Assembly (NCBI GenBank): GCA_028285345.1
Contig: JANQPT010000025.1
Span: 62,001-126,000, forward strand
Source: Planctomycetales bacterium
GTDB lineage: Bacteria > Planctomycetota > Planctomycetia > Planctomycetales > Planctomycetaceae
DNA: 64,000 nucleotides
Direction of reading: 5' to 3'
Shown: positions 47,324 to 56,276 of the stretch, piece after piece
Numbering within the stretch: the first letter of the stretch is position 1
How the letters are laid out: each line of letters opens with the position of its first letter
Made by a program: the position numbers and the translations under genes
The notes under the pieces: generated by a model
What the model was told of the DNA's origin: nothing
Database searches by the model: none
Seen by the model: the letters and a program-made list of their open reading frames with translations, nothing else

Positions 47324-48394
47324 CTACCGAGCTGCGTCAGACGTCTTGCGGACCAGCTTCCAAACGTCGCTCTCGAAGTTGTTGCCCGCCACCATCCAGA
47401 GCGCGTCACGAAAAACGAACACGCTCGCCGCATGCCGTGGTTTCCAGGGGGTATTCGGCAACTCCTGCCACGTCGCGCCATCGGTCGAGGCCCAGACGTC
47501 GTTGCGGTTGCTGCCGGCATATCCTTCCAGGACCCACATGCGGCCGTCAAAGGCGGCGACTTCGTGGTATTGCCGCGGCTTCCAAGGTGCGGCCTTGGTG
47601 TGCTCTGTCCAATTCACGCCGTCGGCGGAGCTCCAGACGTCGCTGTAGAAGTTTCGCTTAGGTGTCGTCGGCGTGTCGTAGGTCCCGCCGCCCAGGATCC
47701 AGATGCGGCCGCGCAGCACGACGCTGCCGCCAATCATCCCCCGCGGCGACCAATACGGTTCGCGCGGTTTGACCTCGGTCCAGGTTTTGCCGTCGGTGCT
47801 CGTCCAAATGTCGCGATAAAACTTTTCTTTCGCCGGCGCAAAAGCGGGGGCGGTTTGCCCGCCGATCACCCACAGTTTTCGATTGTGGGCGACGGTGTAG
47901 TGCAATGACCGCGGTCCCCAAACGCAGTTCTCGTTCACCAGCGTCCAGTTCTTGCCGTCGCTGGAGTTCCAGACGTCATTCTGATAATGCCCCTGCAGTG
48001 GATCGCCGCCGACAATCCACATTTTGCCGTCATGCACGGCGTACCCGGCCGTATGCCGGCCTTCCCAGTCGCTGGTAGCGTCGAAATTCTTGCCGAGGAA
48101 CGTATTGGGCTTGATCTCGTTCCACGTGAAACCGTCGGCAGAACTCCAGACGTCGTTGCTGCACTTCAGTTTCAACTTGCCCGGATTCCAACCGCCGATG
48201 AGCCACATGCGGTTTTTGTAGGCGAGCGCCCCGGCCCCGTCGCGCGGCATGAAAGGGGCATGCGGGGTAACTTCAACCCACTCGTAGAGCTCTTCGAGCT
48301 TCTGCGAATCCGCATCCTCGGCACGTACCGAGCAGGACAGCAGAGTGGCAAAGACTATCGCGATGATGAAGTGTGGTGACGAGTTTCGATGCAT
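47324..48394 (-). CDS. Exported kelch-type beta-propeller protein
   Basis: A signal peptide (FIIAIVFATLLSCSVRA) leads into about six repeats of the form NDVWSSADGFTWNEI, NDVWNSSDGKNWTLV, RDIWTSTDGKTWTEV, SDVWSSADGVNWTEH and NDVWASTDGATWQEL, each with kelch-like Gly pairs and an Asp-box-like S-x-DG-x-x-W turn. The fold is a beta propeller like galactose oxidase or Asp-box proteins, but no copper-site residues are evident. It is probably a secreted carbohydrate- or protein-binding module. Length 356 residues. It is the last of a minus-strand series of exoproteins. Confidence 0.82.
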   Translation of the reverse strand: MHRNSSPHFIIAIVFATLLSCSVRAEDADSQKLEELYEWVEVTPHAPFMPRDGAGALAYKNRMWLIGGWNPGKLKLKCSNDVWSSADGFTWNEIKPNTFLGKNFDATSDWEGRHTAGYAVHDGKMWIVGGDPLQGHYQNDVWNSSDGKNWTLVNENCVWGPRSLHYTVAHNRKLWVIGGQTAPAFAPAKEKFYRDIWTSTDGKTWTEVKPREPYWSPRGMIGGSVVLRGRIWILGGGTYDTPTTPKRNFYSDVWSSADGVNWTEHTKAAPWKPRQYHEVAAFDGRMWVLEGYAGSNRNDVWASTDGATWQELPNTPWKPRHAASVFVFRDALWMVAGNNFESDVWKLVRKTSDAAR

Positions 48395-48416
48395 TTGGAA
48401 TCCCCTAGCGTATTAG

Positions 48417-48630
48417 TTCACCACGGAGACACGGAGAAGGAAATACGAAGCACGAAATTCGAAATCCTAAACAAATTCAAAATTCGAATCTCGAATGACA
48501 GAAAAATGCGAATCCATTCTGCAGCCGAGAATCGTCAACTGGTGCGTTTTGGTCATTTGTATTTCCGTCATTCCAATTTGTTTCGGATTTCGTGCTTCGG
48601 AATTCGGACTTAGAAGTTCTCCGTGGTGAA
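48417..48630. repeat. 214-bp palindromic intergenic repeat
   Basis: The element begins TTCACCACGGAGA (48417-48429) and ends with its exact complement TCTCCGTGGTGAA (48618-48630). Inside, a block starting CGAAGCACGAAATTCG is mirrored by GGATTTCGTGCTTCGG, with AACAAATT mirrored by AATTTGTT. It has no coding capacity and lies between two exoprotein genes. It resembles dispersed intergenic repeats with ends like CACCACGGAGACACGGAG seen in many bacterial genomes. Confidence 0.75.
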
Positions 48631-48637
48631 TTCTCCA

Positions 48638-50752
48638 TCATTCCCCCGGCGGTTTGCGGATCTGGATTTGCTTCTGGTCCCAGCCGAGGTTCTTAGCCGT
48701 ATCGGCGGCGAATTGCCATCGCTCGGGTTGGGGGTCGTAGATTCTGATCCGGGTCCGTTCCCCCGCCAGGGCGACCGCTTGCGGCATGTCGAGATAGCGA
48801 AGCACGTTTAGAAAAATCGGCCCGTCGCGATGCGATGTGGGGAGGTTGTACAGGTCGAGCCGAGTGACGTCCGGCTCAAACAGGGAGGCATAGAGCGCCA
48901 GCCCGGCCGTTTCGCTGCTTGCTTGCAGCCAGCGGGGGATTTTGGACATTCCTTCGATCGCCGAAAGGGCCTGCAGCGCGCGGCGGACGTCCCAGACCCG
49001 CATGCCGTCGCGGGTTTGGCCCAGCAACATAAAGCGGCGGCGGATCTGGGTTTGTTTCTTTTTGTTTTGGTTCCAGCGCGTCCGCCCGATACCGCGGGGG
49101 GCGACATAGGCCATGCCCCACTTGAAACTCTGGAACATCCCTCGTTGTTCCAAAAAGGCATCTTTGTCTGCGCCGGGGAGCTGTTCGTCGCCGAGTTGCT
49201 CCGCAAACGCCGGCTGCATCGTCGCCAGAAAATCGCGCCATCCCTCTTCGTCCAGCACGTTGAGCACTACAAGATCGAGTTCGCTCGGCTTAAGCCCGGC
49301 ACGATGCGCTAGATACAGCCGCAACTGAACGTGTTCTTGTGATGTAAAGTCATGGGCGCTGAGCTGAATGCCGTCGGCGGAAGCGGAGAAGACCGGTTTC
49401 AGTTGCAACGACTCTTTGGTGGCCGATTTTTCGGCGGGCCAGCCGCGAAACGATTTGGTCCGCAGCGCGTCCAGCCAGCGATCGCGCAGCGACGCCCACT
49501 CGGCAGCGCTTTGCGGCGGGTCGGGCGCAGCGGCTTTTTGCGTGAACGTTTCTTGGATCGTCGTGTTGCTTTCCTCGGTGGGATTCTCGTCGAACACGCG
49601 CAATTCTTCCGGCTTAAAGAACTTCGTCGCCGTCGTTTCAATCGTTTGCGGATCTTCCTTGAGGAAACGATTGAACCAATCGAACGCGTGAATTCGCAGC
49701 ACCTGAGTATCCTTATGCGGGCCTTCGACGATCTGCAGTCCCAGTTTGTCCGCCGCACCGTAGAGGTCATAAATGTCCCGCAAGCGGCGATGCGTACGCA
49801 CGACGCCGTCGAGCGGGAAAATGCGGTCTTTGTCGGTGTTGGATATCAACAGCGGCCGCGGCGCGATCAGCGTGGCGATTTGCGGATAATCCCAGCGATA
49901 GGTATTCACCATGAACATGCAGTCGCAGTGCCCTTCAACAACGCCGTCCACCACGTGATTGGTCAGGTCAGTGATTCCCGCGACCGGCACGGCAACTTTG
50001 ATCCGCTCGTCGATTGCCGATATCCACCAACTATACGCCCCGCCGCCGGAGCGCCCTGTGGCGCCGATCCGTTCGGGATCGACCTCGTCGCGCGACTGCA
50101 AATAATCGAGCGCGCGGACGCAGTTCCACGCTTCGACGCCGGCGGGTGTGTATCCGCGGGCATTCCACCACCACATTCCCTCGCGATAAGTGCCGTGGTG
50201 CAGGCCTTCGATTTCACCCAGCTGCAGCGTATCGATCATCAGGCAGACGTAACCGTTGCGGGCGAACCAGGCGCCATGGTGTTGATAGTGCGTCTTGTTG
50301 CCGTAACTGACGCCGTCTTTCTTAACCTGGCCGTGGCCGCAGACGTAGAGAATCGTCGGCGCCGGCTTGTCGAGCTTGCGGGGGAGATAGAGATTGCCCG
50401 TGACATACAAACCGGGCCGCGATTGAAACTGCACCTTTTCGACTTTGAATTCGTCATGTTCGACCGTCCCGGTGACGACCGGATTGAGCGGGGTCTTTTC
50501 CGGCAGCGGATCGAGCCCGAGCATCTCCAGCAGTTGTTGCCGGTATTGTTCCCGTTTTGATTTCCAATCGTCGAGGGACTCGACGTCGGCAAGACAAGCG
50601 TCGGCCAGTTGCTTGGTTTCGCTGCGAAAGTAGTCCGCCAGCATCCGGTCGCCGTACGACGTGTCGACCGCCGCCTGGTCGTTCGCGAACGCTGCGGCGC
50701 TGCAAATGAAAAACAATCCCAAACATACGATGTTTCTGATCATGGTGCTCAC
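48638..50752 (-). CDS. Exported acetyl-xylan-esterase-like protein, two-part
   Basis: A signal peptide (NIVCLGLFFICSAAAFA) precedes an alpha/beta hydrolase of the acetyl-xylan-esterase type: ILYVCGHGQVKKDG, the nucleophile elbow GATGRSGGGAYSWW, the acid in SNTDKDRIFP and the His in EGPHKDTQ. This part ends near residue 370. The last 300 residues form a second region with hydrolase-like pieces (MAYVAPRGIGRTRW) but no obvious nucleophile. At 704 residues it is about twice a single esterase domain. It is likely secreted and removes acetyl groups from polysaccharides, with the second half perhaps binding substrate. Confidence 0.85.
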   Translation of the reverse strand: MSTMIRNIVCLGLFFICSAAAFANDQAAVDTSYGDRMLADYFRSETKQLADACLADVESLDDWKSKREQYRQQLLEMLGLDPLPEKTPLNPVVTGTVEHDEFKVEKVQFQSRPGLYVTGNLYLPRKLDKPAPTILYVCGHGQVKKDGVSYGNKTHYQHHGAWFARNGYVCLMIDTLQLGEIEGLHHGTYREGMWWWNARGYTPAGVEAWNCVRALDYLQSRDEVDPERIGATGRSGGGAYSWWISAIDERIKVAVPVAGITDLTNHVVDGVVEGHCDCMFMVNTYRWDYPQIATLIAPRPLLISNTDKDRIFPLDGVVRTHRRLRDIYDLYGAADKLGLQIVEGPHKDTQVLRIHAFDWFNRFLKEDPQTIETTATKFFKPEELRVFDENPTEESNTTIQETFTQKAAAPDPPQSAAEWASLRDRWLDALRTKSFRGWPAEKSATKESLQLKPVFSASADGIQLSAHDFTSQEHVQLRLYLAHRAGLKPSELDLVVLNVLDEEGWRDFLATMQPAFAEQLGDEQLPGADKDAFLEQRGMFQSFKWGMAYVAPRGIGRTRWNQNKKKQTQIRRRFMLLGQTRDGMRVWDVRRALQALSAIEGMSKIPRWLQASSETAGLALYASLFEPDVTRLDLYNLPTSHRDGPIFLNVLRYLDMPQAVALAGERTRIRIYDPQPERWQFAADTAKNLGWDQKQIQIRKPPGE

Positions 50753-50889
50753 TGTTGGTATGGTCTGGCGCGCGGAATCGATTTACGGCAAGCGTCGCCC
50801 GCGAGAAAAGGCGTGAAACTCAAGTGGTGCAAAAGCTCGATTATAGCCCAGTCGCGACAAGCGTGATATGGTCCGTCGATCGAAGTGCG

Positions 50890-51882
50890 CTAGGAATCGC
50901 CGGCTGCCGCGGCGCGGGCCGCGCGGCGGATGGCAGTTTGTTGTTTGACGCGCTGTCGCTTTCGCTGGCGAGTCTGTTTGTCATTGATGAAGTCCTCGAA
51001 CTCGTGCCGCACCAGTTTCCGCACTTGCGGATCGGAATCCATCCCCCGCACTCTCAAGTACAGCCGCGGGCTCAGCGGCAAGCGGTACAACATCGAGCCG
51101 ATCCGCGGCAGCCAGCGGTAGTCCACGACTTCGTCCAAGATTTGGAACGGATTCGACGTGCAATTGTTTGTGCCGCACACCCGGTACAAATAATATCGCT
51201 GCCCCATGCCTGCACGATGGCTGCGCAGGAGCGACTTCACCAACAATGCCCGTTTTTCTCGATCATTCAGCGGAAGCGGAGGCGACTCCGTGACGTACTG
51301 GTTTTCGACCACAATCCGTTCGAAGACCATCTCCTGCAGCGACATCACACGGTGAGCGCTGATCAGGTTGCCCGCCATGCCGTCGCGGATGCTGAAGGTG
51401 ACGCCGGACGGACCAACCGCTTCGAGAGAGTAGACGATGGCGTCGACACGATGCGCGGGCGTCGATTGGTCGGGGCTCTCCTGCGGGTAGAGCTCGACGG
51501 GCTGATCTACCCGAAACGAAAAGCGGCATTGCAAGTGATTGAGAATCGGAATTGTGTGCCGAGGAATGCCGTGTTGATCGGTGACGATTTCGCGTCCCGA
51601 TTTCGCTTTGCTCGTCTTGACTTTGGAAAAATTAAACACCTGCCCGAAGATTTCGCTGACGCCGTCCAGCGGAATCTTCGCCCGCCAGTAGCGGCCCTCA
51701 TGGTAAAAGAAATCGACGCAGCAGTGGGCAGCGTCGGCCGTCAGTGTGAGATCGTCGCCCGCGTCGTGTTGAATCGAGATCGAACGTCGGCTGGAAACGT
51801 CGACTTCCTGTCCGGCATACCGCGACCCGGGCGGCAGTACATGCTTCGCTTCAGGGTTTACCGGTGCGTCGACGTCAGCCAT
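50890..51882 (-). CDS. Conserved-looking hypothetical protein
   Basis: This 330-residue protein has no signal peptide. The middle (FERIVVENQYVTESPPLPLNDREKRALLV split over about 198-230) and the motif CGTNNCTSNPFQILDEVV suggest a defined domain; the NCTS pattern recalls DUF4105-type proteins, though the match is weak. The C-terminus is rich in Arg, Lys and Gln. It lies between the esterase and the sialidase on the same strand. Function not assigned. Confidence 0.65.
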   Translation of the reverse strand: MADVDAPVNPEAKHVLPPGSRYAGQEVDVSSRRSISIQHDAGDDLTLTADAAHCCVDFFYHEGRYWRAKIPLDGVSEIFGQVFNFSKVKTSKAKSGREIVTDQHGIPRHTIPILNHLQCRFSFRVDQPVELYPQESPDQSTPAHRVDAIVYSLEAVGPSGVTFSIRDGMAGNLISAHRVMSLQEMVFERIVVENQYVTESPPLPLNDREKRALLVKSLLRSHRAGMGQRYYLYRVCGTNNCTSNPFQILDEVVDYRWLPRIGSMLYRLPLSPRLYLRVRGMDSDPQVRKLVRHEFEDFINDKQTRQRKRQRVKQQTAIRRAARAAAAGDS

Positions 51883-51897
51883 GCCTCATGAGCCACA

Positions 51898-53088
51898 TTA
51901 AGGAGCCAGCGCGGGTGTGATCTTGGATGCCGGGATGCGGAGGAAATCGATTTTGTGGTAATCCTCTGTTTCATAGAGGCAACCGACGTCCCCGTCGGGG
52001 AGTTGTGCGAGGCAACTATAGGCAAATCCCGCCGGATCGATGACCAGAATCGGTTTCCACGAAGCTCCGTCGTCACGGCTCACAAACAGTGTACCGTTAG
52101 CACGCTTGTCCTTGGTGTGGGGCAGGGAATGCAACAAGACAGCCGAACCCTGTTCACCCGGAGGAGCGTAGCGAATCAGACTCGACATGCACTGCGGCGT
52201 CATCAGATCGGCCGCCCGCCGATGTGTCGACCACGTTTCGCCGCCGTCGCGGCTCACTGACAGTTTGCGAGAAGTGCCGCCCGATTGGTCCCTGGCGGTC
52301 AGCAAAACAGCCCCATCCGACAGCTCCGCAATCTGAGCTTCATTTCCCGTCCCTTCTCCCTCAGGTTCGGAGATTGTGCCGGAGAGCTTCCACGTCTTGC
52401 CGCCGTCGTCGCTGTAGGAGATGCTGTTCGCCGAGTATCGATTGCCGCCTCCGACGTGGTAGACTTCGTAGTTGGGAAACAGAATCCGGCCGCGATGCGG
52501 TCCGCTGCCAATTACAAGCCCGACACCGGGACTCCCGACCGAAATCGCCGATTCGCGGCGCATGGCGCGCGTCACCTCCCGCGGCTTCGACCAAGTCACC
52601 CCGTCGTCGTCGGAATGTGTGAGATACAGCCGCACGTTCTTCGGTCCGCCATATCCGGAATCGGCAATGACCGTTCGGTTGCTGTTGCGGGCGTGGACAC
52701 CTTTGGGAAACCGGGTATACCGCAGCAGAATCCGGCCGGAATCGAGAACGACCGCGCAGGGATCGTTGAGAGAATCGCCTCCCTCCTCCACAACTACCTG
52801 TTGCGGCTGCCAGGAACGTCCTCCATCGGTGCTGCGCCGCAGGACGATGTCGTTTTCCGCATGATCATGCAGACCAACACGCCGCTCGCAAAAGGCGAGC
52901 AATGTGCCTGATTCGGTCACCGTTAGTGCCGGTATGCGATAGCCGTATTGGCTCTGCTTACCTTCGTCCAACTCGAAGACCGTTACCGGCTTATTCGATT
53001 CAGCAAGAGCGGCTGAATCGGTGACCGATGGCAGAATGACCGTAATCGCCAGCAGCAACATGGCTTTATGAACTGGTTTTTGACCCAT
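51898..53088 (-). CDS. Exo-alpha-sialidase (BNR/Asp-box, GH33-like), exported
   Basis: A signal peptide (AMLLLAITVILPSVTDSAALA) is followed by the sialidase RIP motif GYRIPALTV with the first active-site Arg, a possible catalytic Glu in EGTGNEAQIAEL, and five Asp-boxes: STDGGRSWQ, SDDDGVTWS, SDDGGKTWK, SRDGGETWS and SRDDGASWK. A Tyr/Glu pair late in the chain (FAYSCLAQL, CLYETED) fits the active site. The enzyme would cleave sialic acid or a similar sugar from glycans outside the cell. The 396-residue length fits a single six-bladed propeller. Confidence 0.88.
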   Translation of the reverse strand: MGQKPVHKAMLLLAITVILPSVTDSAALAESNKPVTVFELDEGKQSQYGYRIPALTVTESGTLLAFCERRVGLHDHAENDIVLRRSTDGGRSWQPQQVVVEEGGDSLNDPCAVVLDSGRILLRYTRFPKGVHARNSNRTVIADSGYGGPKNVRLYLTHSDDDGVTWSKPREVTRAMRRESAISVGSPGVGLVIGSGPHRGRILFPNYEVYHVGGGNRYSANSISYSDDGGKTWKLSGTISEPEGEGTGNEAQIAELSDGAVLLTARDQSGGTSRKLSVSRDGGETWSTHRRAADLMTPQCMSSLIRYAPPGEQGSAVLLHSLPHTKDKRANGTLFVSRDDGASWKPILVIDPAGFAYSCLAQLPDGDVGCLYETEDYHKIDFLRIPASKITPALAP

Positions 53089-53160
53089 CGTCAGAATCCT
53101 ATCGGCGGAAGTTTTTCGACTTGTAAACTCGGCGTCGGCCGCCGGTCAATGATGTGGAAC

Positions 53161-54591
53161 TTACATTCTGATATAGACGCCCTGTTTCTCCAAGCCCCGC
53201 ACCAAGACGTACACGATCACCAGATACAGTGCCAGTCCGCTCCAATAGAGCCATGCTGCGGAATCGGAGGGGATGACGTGAAACATCAAGTTGAGCAGCA
53301 CCATTTTGTGCAGCACGTAAGCCGCGAGGGGATTCATGCCGAACGTCCGGAAGATGGGAATCTGGAAGTTGCCAATGTCGGCGGTCAATACAAACAGTGC
53401 CAATCCGACGAACGACAGACCGCAGACAAAAGTCACATACGGCAGCGAGGCGTACCGTTTTTGCATCATCCAGTAATTCACGAGCCGATTGTCCGGCCGG
53501 GCGACAAACGGCGGTTCCGCGAAGAAGGACGCGATCGGCCGATTCCGGGTGACCTCCCAGTCCGGCAGAACCGGCGATCGGGCGATCGAAAACTCTCGGC
53601 CCCCTTTGTCCTTGCCATGCGCCCGCTTGATCCGTTCATCGGCGGCGGCGGGACGATATTGCTCGACTTGACCCTCGTCAGCAGGCAGATCATACAGCCG
53701 CGACAGGCAAGACATGGCATACCCCAGAATCAAGAACGCAGCACCCCACCGCAGAAACGTTTTGATCGTCGTCCAGGGTGCGGATCGATCCATCAGATCG
53801 TAACACAGGGTGCCGGCCAGCATCGTGAACCCCCAGGTCAGAATGCCGAATAGCCCGCCGTCCCAACCCCGGTTGTTTCCGGTACCCCAAAGCTGCCCCA
53901 TCCAGTTGTTGAGTCCGTTGTCGAGGTCGACGTAGTTGCCGTCGATCATGTAGCCGTAGAAGAATTGCCATGCAAACCACTGGCTGAGCCAGACGTGGGC
54001 CGCTCCCAGCACCACAAGTATCGCCACCCGCGACCAAAAACGGAGATGCACAAACGGCAAGACGAACAGTTGCGTCAGGCCGATCACCGCCAACGTTTCC
54101 CAAACGTAGGATTTGACGAACAGCTTTCCCAGCAGGAGCCATTGATCGGCAAAGTTAGGGGGAACGTCCGTCTCGGCATTCCCCTCCTGAAACTCGGCCC
54201 ACTCTGCCTCGGCGGATTGATTCGTTTGGGGATCGGTGAAAAACTCCTGGTAGGTCTCAAAGTTCTGCCCGATTCCACTCAGGACCACCGAGATCAAGAC
54301 CAACGCCAAGCTGCGGCGAAAATAGCCGGCGTAGGTTCGCAAATAACCGCTGGTCGCCAGCCGCTTTACGAGCGTAAAGCGGAAGGAGATACCGACCACG
54401 AACATGAACATGGGCATGATCGTGTCGGCATAACTCAAGAAGTAGTCGTTGTGATGGTAATTGAAGTGGCAGGGATAGTGCCCCAAATAGTTGACGACGA
54501 ACATCCCGAGAACCGCATATCCGCGGAATTGATCGATGGAGTGAATGCGGTCTTGAGCGGGCAATGCGGGGGGATCTGAGCGGGTGGTCAT
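53161..54591 (-). CDS. DUF5009-type membrane acyltransferase (heparan-glucosaminide N-acetyltransferase-like)
   Basis: The 476-residue membrane protein begins IHSIDQFRGYAVLGMFVVNY and continues to the ADTIMPMFMFVVGISFRFTL pattern of the DUF5009/HGSNAT group, which moves acetyl groups across the membrane to amino sugars. About ten hydrophobic segments are visible, interrupted by hydrophilic loops at about 115-145 and 310-350. It sits beside the sialidase, so acetylation of an extracellular glycan is plausible. Substrate is inference. Confidence 0.82.
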   Translation of the reverse strand: MTTRSDPPALPAQDRIHSIDQFRGYAVLGMFVVNYLGHYPCHFNYHHNDYFLSYADTIMPMFMFVVGISFRFTLVKRLATSGYLRTYAGYFRRSLALVLISVVLSGIGQNFETYQEFFTDPQTNQSAEAEWAEFQEGNAETDVPPNFADQWLLLGKLFVKSYVWETLAVIGLTQLFVLPFVHLRFWSRVAILVVLGAAHVWLSQWFAWQFFYGYMIDGNYVDLDNGLNNWMGQLWGTGNNRGWDGGLFGILTWGFTMLAGTLCYDLMDRSAPWTTIKTFLRWGAAFLILGYAMSCLSRLYDLPADEGQVEQYRPAAADERIKRAHGKDKGGREFSIARSPVLPDWEVTRNRPIASFFAEPPFVARPDNRLVNYWMMQKRYASLPYVTFVCGLSFVGLALFVLTADIGNFQIPIFRTFGMNPLAAYVLHKMVLLNLMFHVIPSDSAAWLYWSGLALYLVIVYVLVRGLEKQGVYIRM

Positions 54592-54731
54592 ACGGAGATG
54601 TCGTTGAAAGAGTCTACTGCACTAACCACGAAGCGCGCGGTTCTGATCGCGATTGTAGCAAACTCGTCGTCAATGTTCGCCCGGCGGGCTGATTCGTCCG
54701 CCCGATGAGAGACTCGTCGCAGCTTTCACTC

Positions 54732-56261
54732 TCAACGCAAGATGTCGGCGTGCCAATAGAGCGCCGCGGGATGCTCATCCAGCCGGTAATAGCGCATCAA
54801 CCAGTAGGCGTAGAGGTAATCGATGTGCGACGTCGTCTGATTGTTGTGCGGGGCGGTCTGCTTCCACAGTTCTCGGGAATTGTTTTTCCAGAGAAAAGCG
54901 GAATTCGGTTTCGCCTCATCGGCCCAGATCGGGTAGTCGACCGGAATGGCGACACCCTCGCAACTGAAGCGTTCCAGCGGAAACCGCCGCAACTGCTCGA
55001 TACCGGAATACAACAGATAATTCAACTGCTGAAACGTACGCTCTCGCTCGTTCGGCTTGATCATATTGTCGAACACCGCGCGATTGCTCAACAGGCCGCA
55101 ATACATAAAGTTGCATAGGCTGTTGTTTTCTTGTTCGATTTTTTGCAGGCTGTGAAACATCGTGCGTCCCATGCGATACACAAACGTGCGGTCCATGGGC
55201 GTCTGATCCCGCGCGGATTGGTGCAGATCGAGCATCAGGCTGATGTAAGACGCGTTGGTGACGTGGTTGCGATCGTTCATTCCCTTGACCAGCGGACTCG
55301 CGCCGACGCGCTGCGGGTGAATCAAGCTCTTCAGCGGCGCCGAATAGTAGGCGTGGTGTTTGTTGCGGAGGCGATGAAACTCCTTTTCGATCTTTTTTCG
55401 TTGCGGATGATCGGCCGGCATGAAGTGCTGCGCGGTGGCGACGATTGTGTAGGCGACTTGCGCATTAAACGGCACGCCCTGCCGCCCAACGAGTGGCGTC
55501 AGATTTCCATACGGCGTCCGTTCGCCGTCTTTTTCGGTGAGGTGATAGTCGTGTTCCACCAAATGCCCAGCGAGCGCCGACAGATCGTTGACCGCCATTT
55601 TCTTGCTGAGCGGGGGCAAGTCATCGTACGCGAGCAACATCAGTGTGGCATACCCGGCCATGAGTTGGTTGTAGGTGCCTTTGGCCGGGTCGCTGCGATA
55701 GTAATAGACGGTGCCGTCGGGGGCGGTATATTTCAGTTTGTTGTTGACGACGGGCGTGTCCCGCCGCAACACCGAACGCGCGGCAAGGCCCGGGTATTCG
55801 GTCACTTGCTGAAAGAAATGCAGGCCGCGCAGCAGCCGCGTGATGAATTTCAGTGTGTGCGGATCTTGCGTGACCGCATATTTGTAGCTCAGCGCGGCCA
55901 GCAATGATCCGTTCCACGTGGAGGTATCGGCCCCCCACCCGTAAAAAGGCGGCTTGCCCGCGCGATCGGGAAGGGTCACTTTGAAATGCACCTGGTGGGT
56001 CGGCGCCGTGTGATACTTCTCGATCACCCAAAAGAAATGCTCCGCCTTTTCGCTGAGGGGCATTTGACGGTAATCGCCGCCGTGAGTTGCGAGGACCGCA
56101 GCTTGGTACTTGCGGAGCGAACCCGCCGAGTAATCATCATCGGCCGGAGGCGGCGGTTCCGAACGCGAGGCGGCCTGTAGTGGACTGGCGAGGATCAGTC
56201 CGATCCAGAGGACCAAGTACGCGCGGCGCACGATTTGACGGCACATTTCCCAGGCCTCCAT
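54732..56261 (-). CDS. Exported hypothetical protein, probably alpha-helical toroid
   Basis: A signal peptide (RRAYLVLWIGLILASPLQA) precedes a largely alpha-helical chain with Trp/Tyr/His-rich stretches (FYGWGADTSTWNGSLLAALSY, GYATLMLLAYDDLP, HIDYLYAYWLMRYYRLDEH), as in alpha/alpha-toroid glycoside hydrolases and lyases. No family motif is definite. It lies between the acyltransferase and the MFS transporter, on the same strand, in the glycan-related series. A polysaccharide lyase or unsaturated glucuronyl hydrolase-like role is a guess. Confidence 0.7.
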   Translation of the reverse strand: MEAWEMCRQIVRRAYLVLWIGLILASPLQAASRSEPPPPADDDYSAGSLRKYQAAVLATHGGDYRQMPLSEKAEHFFWVIEKYHTAPTHQVHFKVTLPDRAGKPPFYGWGADTSTWNGSLLAALSYKYAVTQDPHTLKFITRLLRGLHFFQQVTEYPGLAARSVLRRDTPVVNNKLKYTAPDGTVYYYRSDPAKGTYNQLMAGYATLMLLAYDDLPPLSKKMAVNDLSALAGHLVEHDYHLTEKDGERTPYGNLTPLVGRQGVPFNAQVAYTIVATAQHFMPADHPQRKKIEKEFHRLRNKHHAYYSAPLKSLIHPQRVGASPLVKGMNDRNHVTNASYISLMLDLHQSARDQTPMDRTFVYRMGRTMFHSLQKIEQENNSLCNFMYCGLLSNRAVFDNMIKPNERERTFQQLNYLLYSGIEQLRRFPLERFSCEGVAIPVDYPIWADEAKPNSAFLWKNNSRELWKQTAPHNNQTTSHIDYLYAYWLMRYYRLDEHPAALYWHADILR

Positions 56262-56276
56262 GCGAGGGAAGCAGTT

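Noticed and set aside
49352-50560. 402-codon plus-strand frame
   Set aside because: It is antisense to the acetyl-xylan-esterase-like gene and has an Arg/Asp/Gln-biased shadow composition.
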